From contig JANNOM010000050.1 of NCBI GenBank assembly GCA_031399065.1, positions 1 through 64,000 on the forward strand: a stretch of DNA of 64,000 bases. The letters are read 5' to 3'. Position numbers and translations under genes: made by a program. Positions 8,678-18,258 of this stretch are shown here, piece after piece. Within the stretch, counting starts at the first letter, position 1. Each line of letters opens with the position of its first letter. Under the pieces are notes generated by a model, which was given only the letters and a program-made list of their open reading frames with translations, did not search any database and was not told the origin of the DNA. Source of the DNA: JADCRZ01 sp031399065 (lineage in GTDB: Bacteria > Bacteroidota > Bacteroidia > Chitinophagales > Chitinophagaceae).

Positions 8678-9346
8678 ATGAAAAATAACGCAGAATTGCA
8701 AAAAGATGTGCAGGATGCCATCAAATGGGAACCTTTGTTAAACGCAGCAGAGATAGGAGTTACAGCAAAAGACGGTGTAGTTTCACTGACTGGTGAGGTT
8801 GATAGCTACGCAAAAAAAATGGAAGCTGAAAACGCTGCCAAAAAGGTAATTGGTGTGAAAGTGCTTGTGGAAAAAATCGAAGTAAAATTTCCTGGTTCTT
8901 GGGCAAAAACAGATGTTGAAATTGCCAGCGAAGTGCTAAACGCATTTAAATCCAACTGGACCGTTCCTAAAGACAAAGTAACTGTAAAGGTAGAAGAGGG
9001 TTGGGTTACCTTAGATGGCGAATTACAGTGGAATTATCAAAAAGAAGCTGCAAAAAGTGCAGTTAATTACCTTTCTGGTGTTAAAGGGGTAATTAATAAC
9101 ATTAAAATCAAATCGGAGAGTCATGATGCGATTGAACAACAAGATGTTGAGAATGCCATTGGCAGAAGCTGGTCAATTGACGACAGTAACATTAATGTAT
9201 CAGTCTTAGGAACAACCGTTACATTAAGCGGAACGGTAGATTCATGGTATCAGAAGGAAGAAGCAGGTCGTATCGCCTGGAATACACCAGGCATCTGGCA
9301 TGTAAAAAATGAGTTGGCAATTGATTATGAGTATGCTTTTAATTGA
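8678..9346 (+). CDS. BON-domain protein with three BON repeats
   Basis: 222 residues from the ATG at 8678; an upstream in-frame ATG at 8627 would overlap the promoter block. Three consecutive BON units are visible, each with the pattern ...I.V.V..G.V.L.G.V......EA...A...GV: roughly residues 5-75, 80-150 and 155-222. BON domains bind phospholipid or peptidoglycan-proximal ligands, and in OsmY-type proteins are linked to osmotic shock. No signal peptide is present, so this copy should be cytosolic. A strong stem-loop follows the stop. A decayed paralogue lies 3.8 kb downstream. Confidence 0.85.
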   Translation: MKNNAELQKDVQDAIKWEPLLNAAEIGVTAKDGVVSLTGEVDSYAKKMEAENAAKKVIGVKVLVEKIEVKFPGSWAKTDVEIASEVLNAFKSNWTVPKDKVTVKVEEGWVTLDGELQWNYQKEAAKSAVNYLSGVKGVINNIKIKSESHDAIEQQDVENAIGRSWSIDDSNINVSVLGTTVTLSGTVDSWYQKEEAGRIAWNTPGIWHVKNELAIDYEYAFN

Positions 9347-9353
9347 TTGGCTG

Positions 9354-9393
9354 TTATAAGACGGCAAAGAAGTTTTCTTGTGCCGTCTTATAA
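9354..9393 (+). terminator. Stem-loop terminator after the BON gene
   Basis: A perfect 13-bp inverted repeat (TTATAAGACGGCA at 9354-9366 and its complement at 9381-9393) with a loop that can itself pair, followed by AT-rich sequence with a T5 run. It begins 7 bp after the BON stop codon. Confidence 0.75.
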
Positions 9394-9449
9394 TATCATA
9401 TAATTTTTAACAACCAACCCACAATTAACAACGTAAGAATCTTAGTATT

Positions 9450-9647
9450 ATGAAAAAGAAGCAGATTAAACTTGGAGGCAAAGATCTCATTGCTGCCAAT
9501 GAAAAGGTTTTAACCAATAGTCATGCGGACCTCATTACGGGGAATAGAAAAGGATTTAAGAATATATTAAGAATAACTGTTAAAACGACATCTAAAAATT
9601 CAGCTAAAGCGAAAGCACTGTCCGGAAAGGAAATGGTGAAGAAATGA
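9450..9647 (+). CDS. Small basic protein coupled to the P-type ATPase
   Basis: 65 residues, very rich in lysine, no hydrophobic segment. Its stop codon overlaps the start of the P-type ATPase (ATGA at 9644-9647), a classic arrangement for translational coupling, so both should be made from one transcript. No family recognised. A small coupled partner suggests a leader, chaperone or regulator of the pump, but this is inference only. The coupling and the coherent length are the evidence that it is real. Confidence 0.6.
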   Translation: MKKKQIKLGGKDLIAANEKVLTNSHADLITGNRKGFKNILRITVKTTSKNSAKAKALSGKEMVKK

Positions 9648-12217
9648 CGAGAGCATTTTATCAACTTAGTATCCCGCAAGTATTGGAGCAGCTTAATTCA
9701 TCCTCCTTCGGATTAAATGCTGGTTTGATTCCATCGTTACAGGAAAAATTTGGGGACAATATCTTAACGGAATCTGCAGGAAAAAGTAGATTTGCCCGAT
9801 TTATTTCGCAATTTAACGACATAATGATCATCATATTGATCATCGCCGCCATTGTTTCTTTTATTTCCGGCGAGCATACAGACGCCTATATCATACTTGC
9901 TATTATTCTGGCCAATGCATGGATGGGCTATTGTCAGGAAAACAATGCTGAAAAATCGGTCAGGCTGCTTAGGAAGTTATCGCCACAGCATGCCATGGTG
10001 CTGCGCGATGATAGTCCGGCCCGGATTGAAACCAAATCGTTGGTTCCTGGCGACATTATCCTGTTGAATGCAGGAGATATAGTGCCGGCCGATGGAAGGC
10101 TAATTAAGATACATTCGCTTAAAACAGACGAATCTTCACTGACAGGAGAAAGTCAATCCGCAGAAAAAAGCATGGAAGCCATTGATGCAGGAAATCTTAT
10201 GCCCGGCGATCAGCACAATATGGTTTTTAAAGGCACTCAGGTGACGAATGGATCTGCAAAAGCGGTGGTAGTTTCCATCGGCATGAATACTGAACTAGGA
10301 AAAATTGCATCCCTGCTTAAAGGTCCTGGGCAGAAAACACCGCTGCAAAAAAGACTTGCTGTATTCAGCAGACAGCTAACTGTAATTGTGCTTATGATAT
10401 GTGCCATCATTTTCGCCATCGGCTTATCCAGGGGGTTTGATGTGTTTCAAACATTTCTTACCGCGTTGTCGCTGGCGGTGGCTGCTTTGCCGGAAGCACT
10501 TCCAGCAGTGATTACTATAGCACTGGCCAGCGGTGCCCGCAGAATGGCCAGGCAAAAAGCACTAATGAAAAATCTTCCTGCTGTTGAAACACTGGGGTCA
10601 GTAACATATATATGTACTGACAAAACCGGAACGCTTACCCAGAATAAAATGATGGTTGAAAAAATACAGTCAGCACCGGAAAAAGAAACCTTATTGATGA
10701 ATGCCATGCTGTTAAACAACGATGTCAGGTTTTCTGACAAAGGATTGATGGGCGATTCCACGGAAACAGCACTGGTACAATACGCATTGGAAAAGGGAAA
10801 TACAAAAAAGAAAGCCGATGCCTGGTTTCCGATTCAGGCCAAACTGCCGTTCGATTCTGAGAGAATGTTAATGAGCACTTTCCATCAACAGGATGATAAA
10901 TGGATATTGCTGGTAAAAGGTGCTCCGGCGAAATTAGTGGAGAGACTTTCAGAAAACTACAAGGTGCAATCACAAGTTTGGCTGGATACCAACAGAGCAT
11001 GGGCGTCTGACGGATTAAGAGTATTATTTTTCGGTTATAAAATATTTGATCATGATCCTGGAAAAATTACTACAGATGATGAAAATGATTTAGATTATCT
11101 CGGGATGGTGGCTATGATAGATCCGCCCCGACCAGAAGTGGTGGAAGCGATACGGCAATGTAATTCGGCCGGTATTAAAACGGTGATGATAACGGGTGAT
11201 CAGGCACTTACGGCCATAGCTATTGCAAAACGGCTCGGACTATCGGAAGAAGGTAACGATTGTGCAAAAACCGGTGCAGACCTGACGCATATTTCGGAAA
11301 ACGATTTATATAAAGTCGTAAAACATACTTCGGTATATGCCCGGGTCTCACCTAAACAAAAGCTCGATATCGTAAAGGCATTACAAAGCAGCGGTGAATA
11401 CGTGGCAATGACGGGCGATGGCGTCAATGACGCCCCCTCACTTAAGCAATCTGATATTGGCATTGCGATGGGCATTACAGGCACCGATGTGGCTAAAGAA
11501 GCCGCCGATATGATTTTGCTGGACGATAATTTTGCGACAGTGGTGAGGGCCATCCGGGAGGGTCGTCGAATTTATGACAATATCCGGAAGTTCATCGCTT
11601 ATGTACTTTCCTGCAATCTTGCGGAAATACTAACTATTTTAATAGCTCCTCTTCTAGGATTTGCCATTCCGCTACTCCCTATTCATATTCTTTGGATCAA
11701 TCTGGTTACAGATGGTTTACCCGGAATGGCATTAGTAGCGGAGCCCGCAGAAGCAGACAGCATGAGGCGCCCTCCCAGAAGCACTCGCGAAAATTTATTT
11801 GCAGGAGGGATGATCAGGAAGATACTCATGTCTGGCACTCTCATGACACTTGCTTCCATTTTCATTCAGTATTGGTCGGTGGGGATGGGGTATGACGTAC
11901 AGGCACAGCAAACAATCGTATTTACCACCTTATGTTTTGTTCAGTTGGGAAATGCACTGTCCGTAAGGTCGGACCATGATTTTATCTTCTCTAAACGAAT
12001 GTTCTCAAATAAAATGATGTGGGTGGTTATTGCAGGTACGGTACTGTTACAATTAACAATCGTATATATCTCTCCTTTGCCGATTATATTCAAGACGGCG
12101 AGTTTAAACGTCCAGGCGATGGAAATGATTGTACTGGTTACTGTAGGATGCATTATTTGTATAGAAACTCTAAAACGCCTTTTCAGGAAAAAATACGGTG
12201 ATCCCGTACATATATGA
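9644..12217 (+). CDS. Cation-transporting P-type ATPase, P2A-like (calcium-type)
   Basis: 857 residues. The order is a cation-ATPase N domain (residues ~1-70), paired membrane helices, the actuator TGES loop, the helix-4 ion site PEALPAV (near 280), the phosphorylation motif DKTGTLTQ (near 325), the TGDQ and MTGDGVNDAP hinge motifs, and six C-terminal helices. The layout is that of P2-type pumps related to Ca2+-ATPases and mycobacterial CtpF. It should use ATP to export a cation, likely Ca2+, though selectivity is not provable from sequence alone. Start codon overlaps the stop of the 65-aa gene. Downstream is a long gap with no obvious terminator. Confidence 0.9.
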   Translation: MTRAFYQLSIPQVLEQLNSSSFGLNAGLIPSLQEKFGDNILTESAGKSRFARFISQFNDIMIIILIIAAIVSFISGEHTDAYIILAIILANAWMGYCQENNAEKSVRLLRKLSPQHAMVLRDDSPARIETKSLVPGDIILLNAGDIVPADGRLIKIHSLKTDESSLTGESQSAEKSMEAIDAGNLMPGDQHNMVFKGTQVTNGSAKAVVVSIGMNTELGKIASLLKGPGQKTPLQKRLAVFSRQLTVIVLMICAIIFAIGLSRGFDVFQTFLTALSLAVAALPEALPAVITIALASGARRMARQKALMKNLPAVETLGSVTYICTDKTGTLTQNKMMVEKIQSAPEKETLLMNAMLLNNDVRFSDKGLMGDSTETALVQYALEKGNTKKKADAWFPIQAKLPFDSERMLMSTFHQQDDKWILLVKGAPAKLVERLSENYKVQSQVWLDTNRAWASDGLRVLFFGYKIFDHDPGKITTDDENDLDYLGMVAMIDPPRPEVVEAIRQCNSAGIKTVMITGDQALTAIAIAKRLGLSEEGNDCAKTGADLTHISENDLYKVVKHTSVYARVSPKQKLDIVKALQSSGEYVAMTGDGVNDAPSLKQSDIGIAMGITGTDVAKEAADMILLDDNFATVVRAIREGRRIYDNIRKFIAYVLSCNLAEILTILIAPLLGFAIPLLPIHILWINLVTDGLPGMALVAEPAEADSMRRPPRSTRENLFAGGMIRKILMSGTLMTLASIFIQYWSVGMGYDVQAQQTIVFTTLCFVQLGNALSVRSDHDFIFSKRMFSNKMMWVVIAGTVLLQLTIVYISPLPIIFKTASLNVQAMEMIVLVTVGCIICIETLKRLFRKKYGDPVHI

Positions 12218-12446
12218 ATCATGTAACTATTACCGCTGCCGGTCACTGACTTTTCCTTTACCCGTGCCATCTGGCAGCTCGGCAATGGATATATGTAACG
12301 GCAACGAGGCAAATATAGGTGCTGCCCAAAAGCATCATATCTAAAGGTTCAATACGATGCTGCTGCCCGCTACGGTGAATACCATGCGGCCATGGAGAAC
12401 ACCGGAACCTAAACTATGAATAATACAACTTTAATCGGAAATTATG

Positions 12447-12480
12447 TAATGCTTTACGAGGGTAGAATATTCACCTTTGC
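12447..12480 (+). promoter_or_regulatory. Second copy of the BON-type promoter block
   Basis: TAATGCTTTAC (12447-12457), 15 nt, ACCTTTGC (12473-12480), exactly as at 8604-8637. It stands in front of the BON pseudogene, so the promoter was duplicated with the gene or is a conserved regulon box. The rest of 12218-12446 holds nothing recognisable. Confidence 0.5.
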
Positions 12481-12512
12481 AGTATGAAAGGTCTTTCGTA
12501 AAGATAAAGAAA

Positions 12513-12896
12513 ATGACAACAAATGAAATGTTGCAAAAAGACGTTCAGGATGCTATTAGAAGGAACCGTTATTAAATGCAGCAGAAATTGGTGTCACGGC
12601 CAAAGAGCTGTCGGGAATTTATTAGGGGTAACCAGCGTTACAAATAGTATTCGAACAAAGTCCGATGCCGATGAAGCAGTTGAAAAGTAAGATATTGAGA
12701 ATGCCCTCAGACGTAGCTGGTCTATTGATGATGACGTTATTGTTGTTAAGGTCACAGGGCATAGAGTAATACTTACAGGTACTGTCGATACCTGGTATCA
12801 AAAAGAAGAAGCTGCAGATTTGCATTTAAGGCGCCTGGTGTTTGGTCCAAGGATAATGAATTGATTGTCGATGATGATTACGCGCTAATGGATTAA
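12513..12896 (+). pseudogene. Decayed BON-domain gene (paralogue of 8678-9346)
   Basis: From the ATG at 12513 the sequence reads like the intact BON protein (LQKDVQDAI, then EPLLNAAEIGVTAK in a shifted frame, later DIENAL.RSWSIDD, GTVDTWYQKEEA and a final NELIVDDDYA). It contains at least two frameshifts, an in-frame stop before DIENAL, and an internal deletion that removes most of the first two BON units. A hairpin terminator follows. Confidence 0.85.
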
Positions 12897-12907
12897 ATAA
12901 ACGAAAC

Positions 12908-12934
12908 CAGAAGGCTAGAAGCCTTCTGATTTTT
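12908..12934 (+). terminator. Hairpin terminator after the BON pseudogene
   Basis: CAGAAGGC (12908-12915), 5-nt loop, GCCTTCTG (12921-12928), then ATTTTT. It separates the pseudogene from the gene at 12953. Confidence 0.75.
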
Positions 12935-12952
12935 AAATTTCAAATCAACACG

Positions 12953-13336
12953 ATGAAAACAACAAAACATATCGGTATAAGTATGGATCATGCACGTGCT
13001 CAGTTAATAGAGCTTGCAAGTGGGGTAATTGAAACGACATTCATTAATGCTGAGTTTAATTTACCGGGGAACGATGACTCTCCACAAAAGAGTGAAAAGA
13101 CAATCAATAATAAAGTCAGGCGGATGGAATTGGCCTACTATAAGGAAATAGGAAAAGCTATATTAAATTATGACGATGTACTAATATTTGGACCAACCGA
13201 GGCAAAAACTGAATTATTTAATCTGCTTAGAGCTAATCACCATTTTGACAAAATTAATATTGAAATTAAACAGACGGATAAACTGACCCAAAATCAGGAG
13301 AAGTCCTTGGTTATTGAATATTTTGCCAATCGATAG
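12953..13336 (+). CDS. Hypothetical protein, possibly release-factor/host-attachment-like fold
   Basis: 127 residues without signal peptide. It starts with an HIGISMDHARAQLIEL segment, has a charged middle (residues ~45-60), and a conserved-looking YYKEIGKAILNYDDVLIFGPTEAK block followed by an acidic/basic C-terminus. This arrangement recalls small bacterial proteins related to domain 3 of archaeo-eukaryotic release factors, which often sit near stress genes, but I am not certain of that. Transcribed with the cupin gene 29 bp further on. Confidence 0.6.
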   Translation: MKTTKHIGISMDHARAQLIELASGVIETTFINAEFNLPGNDDSPQKSEKTINNKVRRMELAYYKEIGKAILNYDDVLIFGPTEAKTELFNLLRANHHFDKINIEIKQTDKLTQNQEKSLVIEYFANR

Positions 13337-13365
13337 TCTCATTTCCTAATTCAAGCTATCAAATT

Positions 13366-13722
13366 ATGAATACAAATAAAAATCCGGTTACCTCCGAAAT
13401 GGGAAAAGCTGTTCCAGTCATTACATTAGAAATCATAGAATATATGGAGAGTGCTATGGTGATCAAAACAATACTCAAAAAGTCCTCCGGAAATATTAGT
13501 GTGATGTCGGTGGATACAGGAGAAGGACTGACGGAGAGAACCAGTGCATTTGACACATTCGTACAGGTTATCGACGGCAAGGTGGATCTGATAATAAGTG
13601 GTAAAGAATATTTTCTTCAAACCGGCATGTCGATTATTATTCCCGCGCACGGACCTTATCACGTAAAGCCCGATGGCCGTTTTAAGATGATCCTTACGGT
13701 GCTTAAAAGCGGCTATGAATGA
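13366..13722 (+). CDS. Small cupin-domain protein
   Basis: 118 residues folding into one cupin barrel: motif 1 region near residues 58-80 (TSAFDTFVQVIDGKVDLII) and motif 2 region near 88-108 (TGMSIIIPAHGPYHVKP). At the usual first metal-histidine position (EHTAPFDA in relatives I know) this protein has ERTSAFDT, so metal binding may be weakened; the His in YHVKP remains. Function is unknown; small stress-associated cupins of this type are common in Bacteroidota. Probably one transcript with the preceding gene. Confidence 0.75.
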   Translation: MNTNKNPVTSEMGKAVPVITLEIIEYMESAMVIKTILKKSSGNISVMSVDTGEGLTERTSAFDTFVQVIDGKVDLIISGKEYFLQTGMSIIIPAHGPYHVKPDGRFKMILTVLKSGYE

Positions 13723-13847
13723 GGATAATCTGATTTAGTTATCCCATCCACTGCCACAAAATCAAGTACGGATAACATTAGAGGACATTTTAGCCAAAAA
13801 ATGAAATTCATAATATCCAGCATATCTGTTAGACCTAAAAAAAGTTT

Positions 13848-14972
13848 ATGAAAAGGCGAAAGTTTTTAGCTGTTGCTGGAACTGCCATCGTTGTTTCTGG
13901 TGTTACTTATTATTTGTTGAGTGATAAAACTCACTTTACAAGAGTAGATAGTAGGCCAAACGAAAAGACAAAAATTCCGCCACAACCCGATGAAAAGCAG
14001 ATATTATTTTTAGCATCTCTTGCCCCAAGCGGCCACAATACACAACCCTGGTTTGTAAAATACATAGAACCTTATCATTGGATAATATGTAATGCGAAAA
14101 GCCGCTGGCTGTGCGGTGTTGATCCTACCCAACGGGAAACTATTTTGTCAATAGGAGCTTTTTTACAAAACCTCGAGTACGCAGCTATTAATATGGGCTA
14201 TAATTGCCAGTTAAGTATTTTAGCTACAACTAATCAGGATGAAGATATTATGGATGTAAAGTTTACTAAAGCAGCCGGCGTTATCAGGTATGATATTGAA
14301 CAGATAAAACGTCGCCGAACGGTACGTTCAAACTATCTAAGTGATGTACTTACAAAAGAAGACAGTACCTATTTAATTAATGGCGAAAAAGATTTCGTCC
14401 ATTATATTCCTAACACCGCAAAAGAGCATTTATGGCTGAACGAACAGACGATAGAAGCAAACAGGCTTCAGTCTTACCGGGATAATGCACAAAGTGAATT
14501 GGCCAACTGGATGAGATTTTCAAGTAAAGATGCAGCTCAGCATTTAGATGGGCTAACGCTGGCAAGTATGGAAATAGAAGGAATATCTGGCTGGTACTTG
14601 CGCAACTTTTATGGTAGAGAAGATGTAATGAAAATCTCTTTTAGAGAGCAAAGTATTAAGAAAGTGGTAAAACAGGTTTCGCAATCGGCAGGCTGGCTTG
14701 TGATTACGAGTAAAGGAAATTCAGTAGAATACTTATTGGAAACTGGTAAGCGGTTGCAAAGGCTATGGTTAAAGATCAGGGATAAAAATATTGCCATTCA
14801 CCCGATGACTCAGATTATAGAAGAAGCGGCAACAAATCAACTATTGAATAGTTCGATTGGTATCAACGAACCCGTTCAATTTATTTTAAGAACAGGGTAT
14901 TTAAAAAACTACCCTGAGCCAGTCTCTCTAAGAAGGCCGGTGGCTTCGTTCCTCCAAACTCCAGATATCTAG
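13848..14972 (+). CDS. Acg-like nitroreductase-family protein with twin-arginine leader
   Basis: 374 residues. The N-terminus is MKRRKFLAVAG followed by a hydrophobic stretch, a plausible Tat signal or membrane anchor. The body has the nitroreductase flavin site (LAPSGHNTQPW near residue 61) and the internal RRTVRSNY region, then the SKGNS and KNIAIHPMT blocks and NEPVQFILRTGY near the end. This is the pattern of the Acg/Rv2032 group of FMN-binding proteins, linked in mycobacteria to dormancy. A truncated paralogue is at 5275-5577. If the leader works, the flavoprotein would act outside the cytoplasm. Substrate unknown. Confidence 0.82.
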   Translation: MKRRKFLAVAGTAIVVSGVTYYLLSDKTHFTRVDSRPNEKTKIPPQPDEKQILFLASLAPSGHNTQPWFVKYIEPYHWIICNAKSRWLCGVDPTQRETILSIGAFLQNLEYAAINMGYNCQLSILATTNQDEDIMDVKFTKAAGVIRYDIEQIKRRRTVRSNYLSDVLTKEDSTYLINGEKDFVHYIPNTAKEHLWLNEQTIEANRLQSYRDNAQSELANWMRFSSKDAAQHLDGLTLASMEIEGISGWYLRNFYGREDVMKISFREQSIKKVVKQVSQSAGWLVITSKGNSVEYLLETGKRLQRLWLKIRDKNIAIHPMTQIIEEAATNQLLNSSIGINEPVQFILRTGYLKNYPEPVSLRRPVASFLQTPDI

Positions 14973-15214
14973 AATGCGATATATGGTTAAAAAGAAATTA
15001 GAAATCTGAGTTATTAAACAGACTGATTATAAAGAAACGAATGGTGTTGTGGTACCATTAGAATTTAAAGTATTGTGGCGATTGAAGAAAAGGAATTTCA
15101 GTTAAGCCTGGTTTATTATCCACAAGATAGAATAAAATAAACACGAAAATTTCAGCATTAACCAAATAATAAACTAATTAAAGCCTAGATTTATCTTCAA
15201 TTAAATATATAACT

Positions 15215-15601
15215 ATGAACAGTAAAATCAGCATTACGCACATGAGCAATTCTCACAGCGATCAGTTAAGGGCACTTGAATTTTACAAACAGGAAATTGG
15301 GATTCTAAAACCCCGACTAACTGTAATTGGAGCCGGTAATACCGGGATCGATGTAGTTAAGCAGCTGGATCATTTTGAGAACCAGTTTCAGATTCAAATA
15401 GATAATATTGACCACTTAAGTCATGATATACACACTAACGTTTCTCAGATAGCAAAGGAACTGCAAGCATCAACAGCCGGTTATGTCGACAAGGATCTCG
15501 TCTTAGCACATGAAAGGCTCTCCGAAAAGTTCGCTGTACAGGAAAAAGCGATTAATGAAATAAGACAAGAATATGACCGATTTTCGGCCACCTGGCTTTA
15601 A
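15215..15601 (+). CDS. Hypothetical coiled-coil protein
   Basis: 128 residues with no signal peptide. Residues ~20-128 are mostly charged/helical with heptad-like spacing (EFYKQEIGILKPRL..., VSQIAKELQ..., LSEKFAVQEKAINEIRQEYDRF), suggesting a long coiled coil. No family recognised. It stands alone after a 240-bp gap. It converges with the minus-strand ATPase 100 bp further on. Confidence 0.65.
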   Translation: MNSKISITHMSNSHSDQLRALEFYKQEIGILKPRLTVIGAGNTGIDVVKQLDHFENQFQIQIDNIDHLSHDIHTNVSQIAKELQASTAGYVDKDLVLAHERLSEKFAVQEKAINEIRQEYDRFSATWL

Positions 15602-15702
15602 TGTTAGCATGATTGCATGAATAAATCTGTAGTAACATCGGATTATTACCATTTGGCTAGCTCTGGAAGGACAAGCAATGAGATGGTAATGTTAAATGCT
15701 AT

Positions 15703-18204
15703 TTATTTATCAAGGGCCTTTCTTCTTTTAGCCCATTTTACGGCTTCGTACCAGGCTACAGACAAAAGACCGATGCTTATACTAATTAATAAATGAAAAG
15801 GTACCGGTTTTTGAAATTTAAAAAAGGTGGATATGGGCTTTATATATATCAACATAGCATAAAGCATAACCGTCATGCCGATAATTATTGGAATTAGATT
15901 GTTTTTATACCTGATAGTGGTAATCAAGGAGTAATAAAACGACCGGTTTACTAATGTGAGCAGTATGTTAGCTGCTATAAGGGTGGTGAAGACCATTGTT
16001 CGGGTCATTGGCTCATTAAGCCCGTTTTTTACAGCGTATTGATAAGTAAACAAAGTTCCTGCGGTGATTATTAGTCCCTGAATAACACTTGTCGTTAATT
16101 CCTTCCAGTTAAAAAAAGTAGTTGAGAAGGGGCGGGGTTTCCGGAACATAGTGTCTTTTTCCATCGGTTCATTTTCGTAAATGATCGAACAGGTTGGGCC
16201 CATGATCAATTCCAGAAAGATTATATGTACCGGAGAAAAAATGTTTGGATAAATCCATCCTAAAGCTAGTGGAATAAAAACCGTCAGGATAATAGGGATA
16301 TGAATAGATATGATGTACTGGATGGCTTTTTTAAGATTGGTGTAAATCCGCCTACCCATGGCCACCGCATCTACCATTTTGGACAAATCATCTTCCAGTA
16401 AAACAATAGAAGCGGCTTGTTTAGCAATTTCAGTTCCTTTCCTACCCATTGCAATGCCGATGTGAGCGGCTTTTAGCGCGGGACCGTCATTTACTCCATC
16501 TCCTATCATTGCCACTATTTCGTTTCTTGATTTTAGAGCGTTAATAATTCGAAGCTTTGCATCTGGAAACATCCGGGTAAAAATGCCGGTATTTTCCACT
16601 TTTTGCTCCAATTCTATCTTGGTGAGTTTCATCAGCTCGTCACCGCTTAAACATTTATCATAATCCTTGAACGCTACCTGTTTTGCAATCGCCATGGTAG
16701 TGGCCGCATTGTCGCCCGTAACGATTTTTACACCAATACCTGCCTGGTAAAAAGCTTCCAGCACTGATGGAATATTTTTCTTTGGACGATCATAGAATGC
16801 TACAAGCCCTCTAAACCTGAATTTAAATTGCTGTTGGGTCGCCGGAAAATTTTTGCCGATAAAATCGGCTTCTCCTACTGCCAATATACGATAACCATCT
16901 GCTGCCAGCGTATTGATGGCTTCCAGGATATGCTGTTTTTCCTTCTGATTAAGGTCGCAGATAGTCATCAACGCTTCAGGAGCACCCTTTGCCGCTATGA
17001 TTCGCTCGCCTTGAGCGTTTTCGAATAAGTGAGTCATCATAGGTGGCTTTCCGCCCAGTGGATATTCATGGATCATTTTGTATTGAACCCTCTCATCGGC
17101 TACGACCATTTTTGAATAGGCCTCGTGCAGCGCAATCTCCATGGGATCAAACGGGATGGGTTCACTTGCCCACATCGCCAGCCGGATGAGGGCGTTTTCA
17201 TCGGGTTGAAGTGTAGCCTGGGCTCCTGAAATCGTTAAAGTATTTAATGTGAATACTTTTGCAAGGCTCATTTTGTTTTCAGTAATCGTTCCTGTCTTGT
17301 CGGTGCATATCACTGAGGCACTACCCAGGGTTTCAACCGTTTTCATTTGTTTAACTACAATTCCCATCTTCATCATTCGCCATGCACCCAATGCCATAAA
17401 GGTAGTAAAGGCTACCGGTATCTCTTCAGGCAAGATGCTCATGGCAAGTGTAAGTGCTTTAATAAGACTATCGAGTAAATCATAGGAGTGGTAATAGTTG
17501 ATGGTCCATACGATCAAAAAAATAATGACACCTGCAATCACCATTTGTTTTACAAAATTATTGATCTGCCATTCCAATGGGGTCTTTTCTTCTTTAATTT
17601 CATCCAAACTTTTTCCAATTTTCCCCAGGCGGGTTTCATTGCCAATAGCAGTTATCGAGGCGATAGCTAGCCCACTAGCTACTGTTGTTCCGTGAAAAAT
17701 TAGGTTATTTTCTTTCGATGCATCCTTAAATACCGGCAGGGACTCGCCGGTAAGTATAGATTCGTTCACCGAGAAGTCGTTTGATTGCACAATAACGCCA
17801 TCTGCGCTTACGGAAGTACCCTCTTCAACCATCAGCATGTCACCTACCACCAGATCTTTACTCTTTATTTCTTCAATAGCACCTTTCCTGATGACCTTGC
17901 ACCCAAGCTGACTATATTCTTTTAGTTTTTCCAACGCCTTGCGACTCCTTGAATCCTGGTATATAGAGATAGCCGACACCAGGACAATGGCCGAAGCCAA
18001 AAAAATGCCATCCCCTGTTTGTCCGCTTATGAAGTAAATAATGGAAGTTACCAACAGGAGGATAACCATTGGTTCTTTCGCAAGGCCTTTAAAGGCATCA
18101 ATAAGCCTGTTTTCTTTTTTAAATAAAAGAATGTTGTAACCATGTTTAGCTCTTGACTCACCAACTTGCTCATTCGATAATCCTTCAATATTATAATTAT
18201 TCAT
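15703..18204 (-). CDS. Cation-transporting P-type ATPase, P2-like
   Basis: 833 residues. An N domain (~1-60) is followed by two helices, the actuator loop with LTGES, the ion-site helix PEEIPVAFTTFMALGAW, the phosphorylation motif DKTGTITENKM near residue 300, TGDN, MIGDGVNDGPALKAAHIGIAMG and about six C-terminal helices. Compared with the ATPase at 9644 it has PEEIP instead of PEALP and GDGVNDGPAL instead of GDGVNDAPSL, so it is a distinct subfamily rather than a recent duplicate. It exports or imports a cation at the cost of ATP; the ion is unknown. The membrane protein at 18259 lies just upstream on the same strand, so both may be co-transcribed. Confidence 0.9.
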   Translation of the reverse strand: MNNYNIEGLSNEQVGESRAKHGYNILLFKKENRLIDAFKGLAKEPMVILLLVTSIIYFISGQTGDGIFLASAIVLVSAISIYQDSRSRKALEKLKEYSQLGCKVIRKGAIEEIKSKDLVVGDMLMVEEGTSVSADGVIVQSNDFSVNESILTGESLPVFKDASKENNLIFHGTTVASGLAIASITAIGNETRLGKIGKSLDEIKEEKTPLEWQINNFVKQMVIAGVIIFLIVWTINYYHSYDLLDSLIKALTLAMSILPEEIPVAFTTFMALGAWRMMKMGIVVKQMKTVETLGSASVICTDKTGTITENKMSLAKVFTLNTLTISGAQATLQPDENALIRLAMWASEPIPFDPMEIALHEAYSKMVVADERVQYKMIHEYPLGGKPPMMTHLFENAQGERIIAAKGAPEALMTICDLNQKEKQHILEAINTLAADGYRILAVGEADFIGKNFPATQQQFKFRFRGLVAFYDRPKKNIPSVLEAFYQAGIGVKIVTGDNAATTMAIAKQVAFKDYDKCLSGDELMKLTKIELEQKVENTGIFTRMFPDAKLRIINALKSRNEIVAMIGDGVNDGPALKAAHIGIAMGRKGTEIAKQAASIVLLEDDLSKMVDAVAMGRRIYTNLKKAIQYIISIHIPIILTVFIPLALGWIYPNIFSPVHIIFLELIMGPTCSIIYENEPMEKDTMFRKPRPFSTTFFNWKELTTSVIQGLIITAGTLFTYQYAVKNGLNEPMTRTMVFTTLIAANILLTLVNRSFYYSLITTIRYKNNLIPIIIGMTVMLYAMLIYIKPISTFFKFQKPVPFHLLISISIGLLSVAWYEAVKWAKRRKALDK

Positions 18205-18258
18205 AGATATAAAATGAGCTGTTTCTCGTAAAGTTTATGAAAAATAAGTAATTCATAT

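Noticed and set aside
8760..8945. Minus-strand frame within the BON gene, and similar frames within the ATPase, amidohydrolase and peptidase genes
   Set aside because: They lie inside well-supported genes on the opposite strand and have no motif or start signal.
14996..15140. Possible remnant after the nitroreductase (TDYKETNGVVVPLEF)
   Set aside because: The pattern recalls exported carrier or peptidase tails, but it is too short and frame-broken to support a call.
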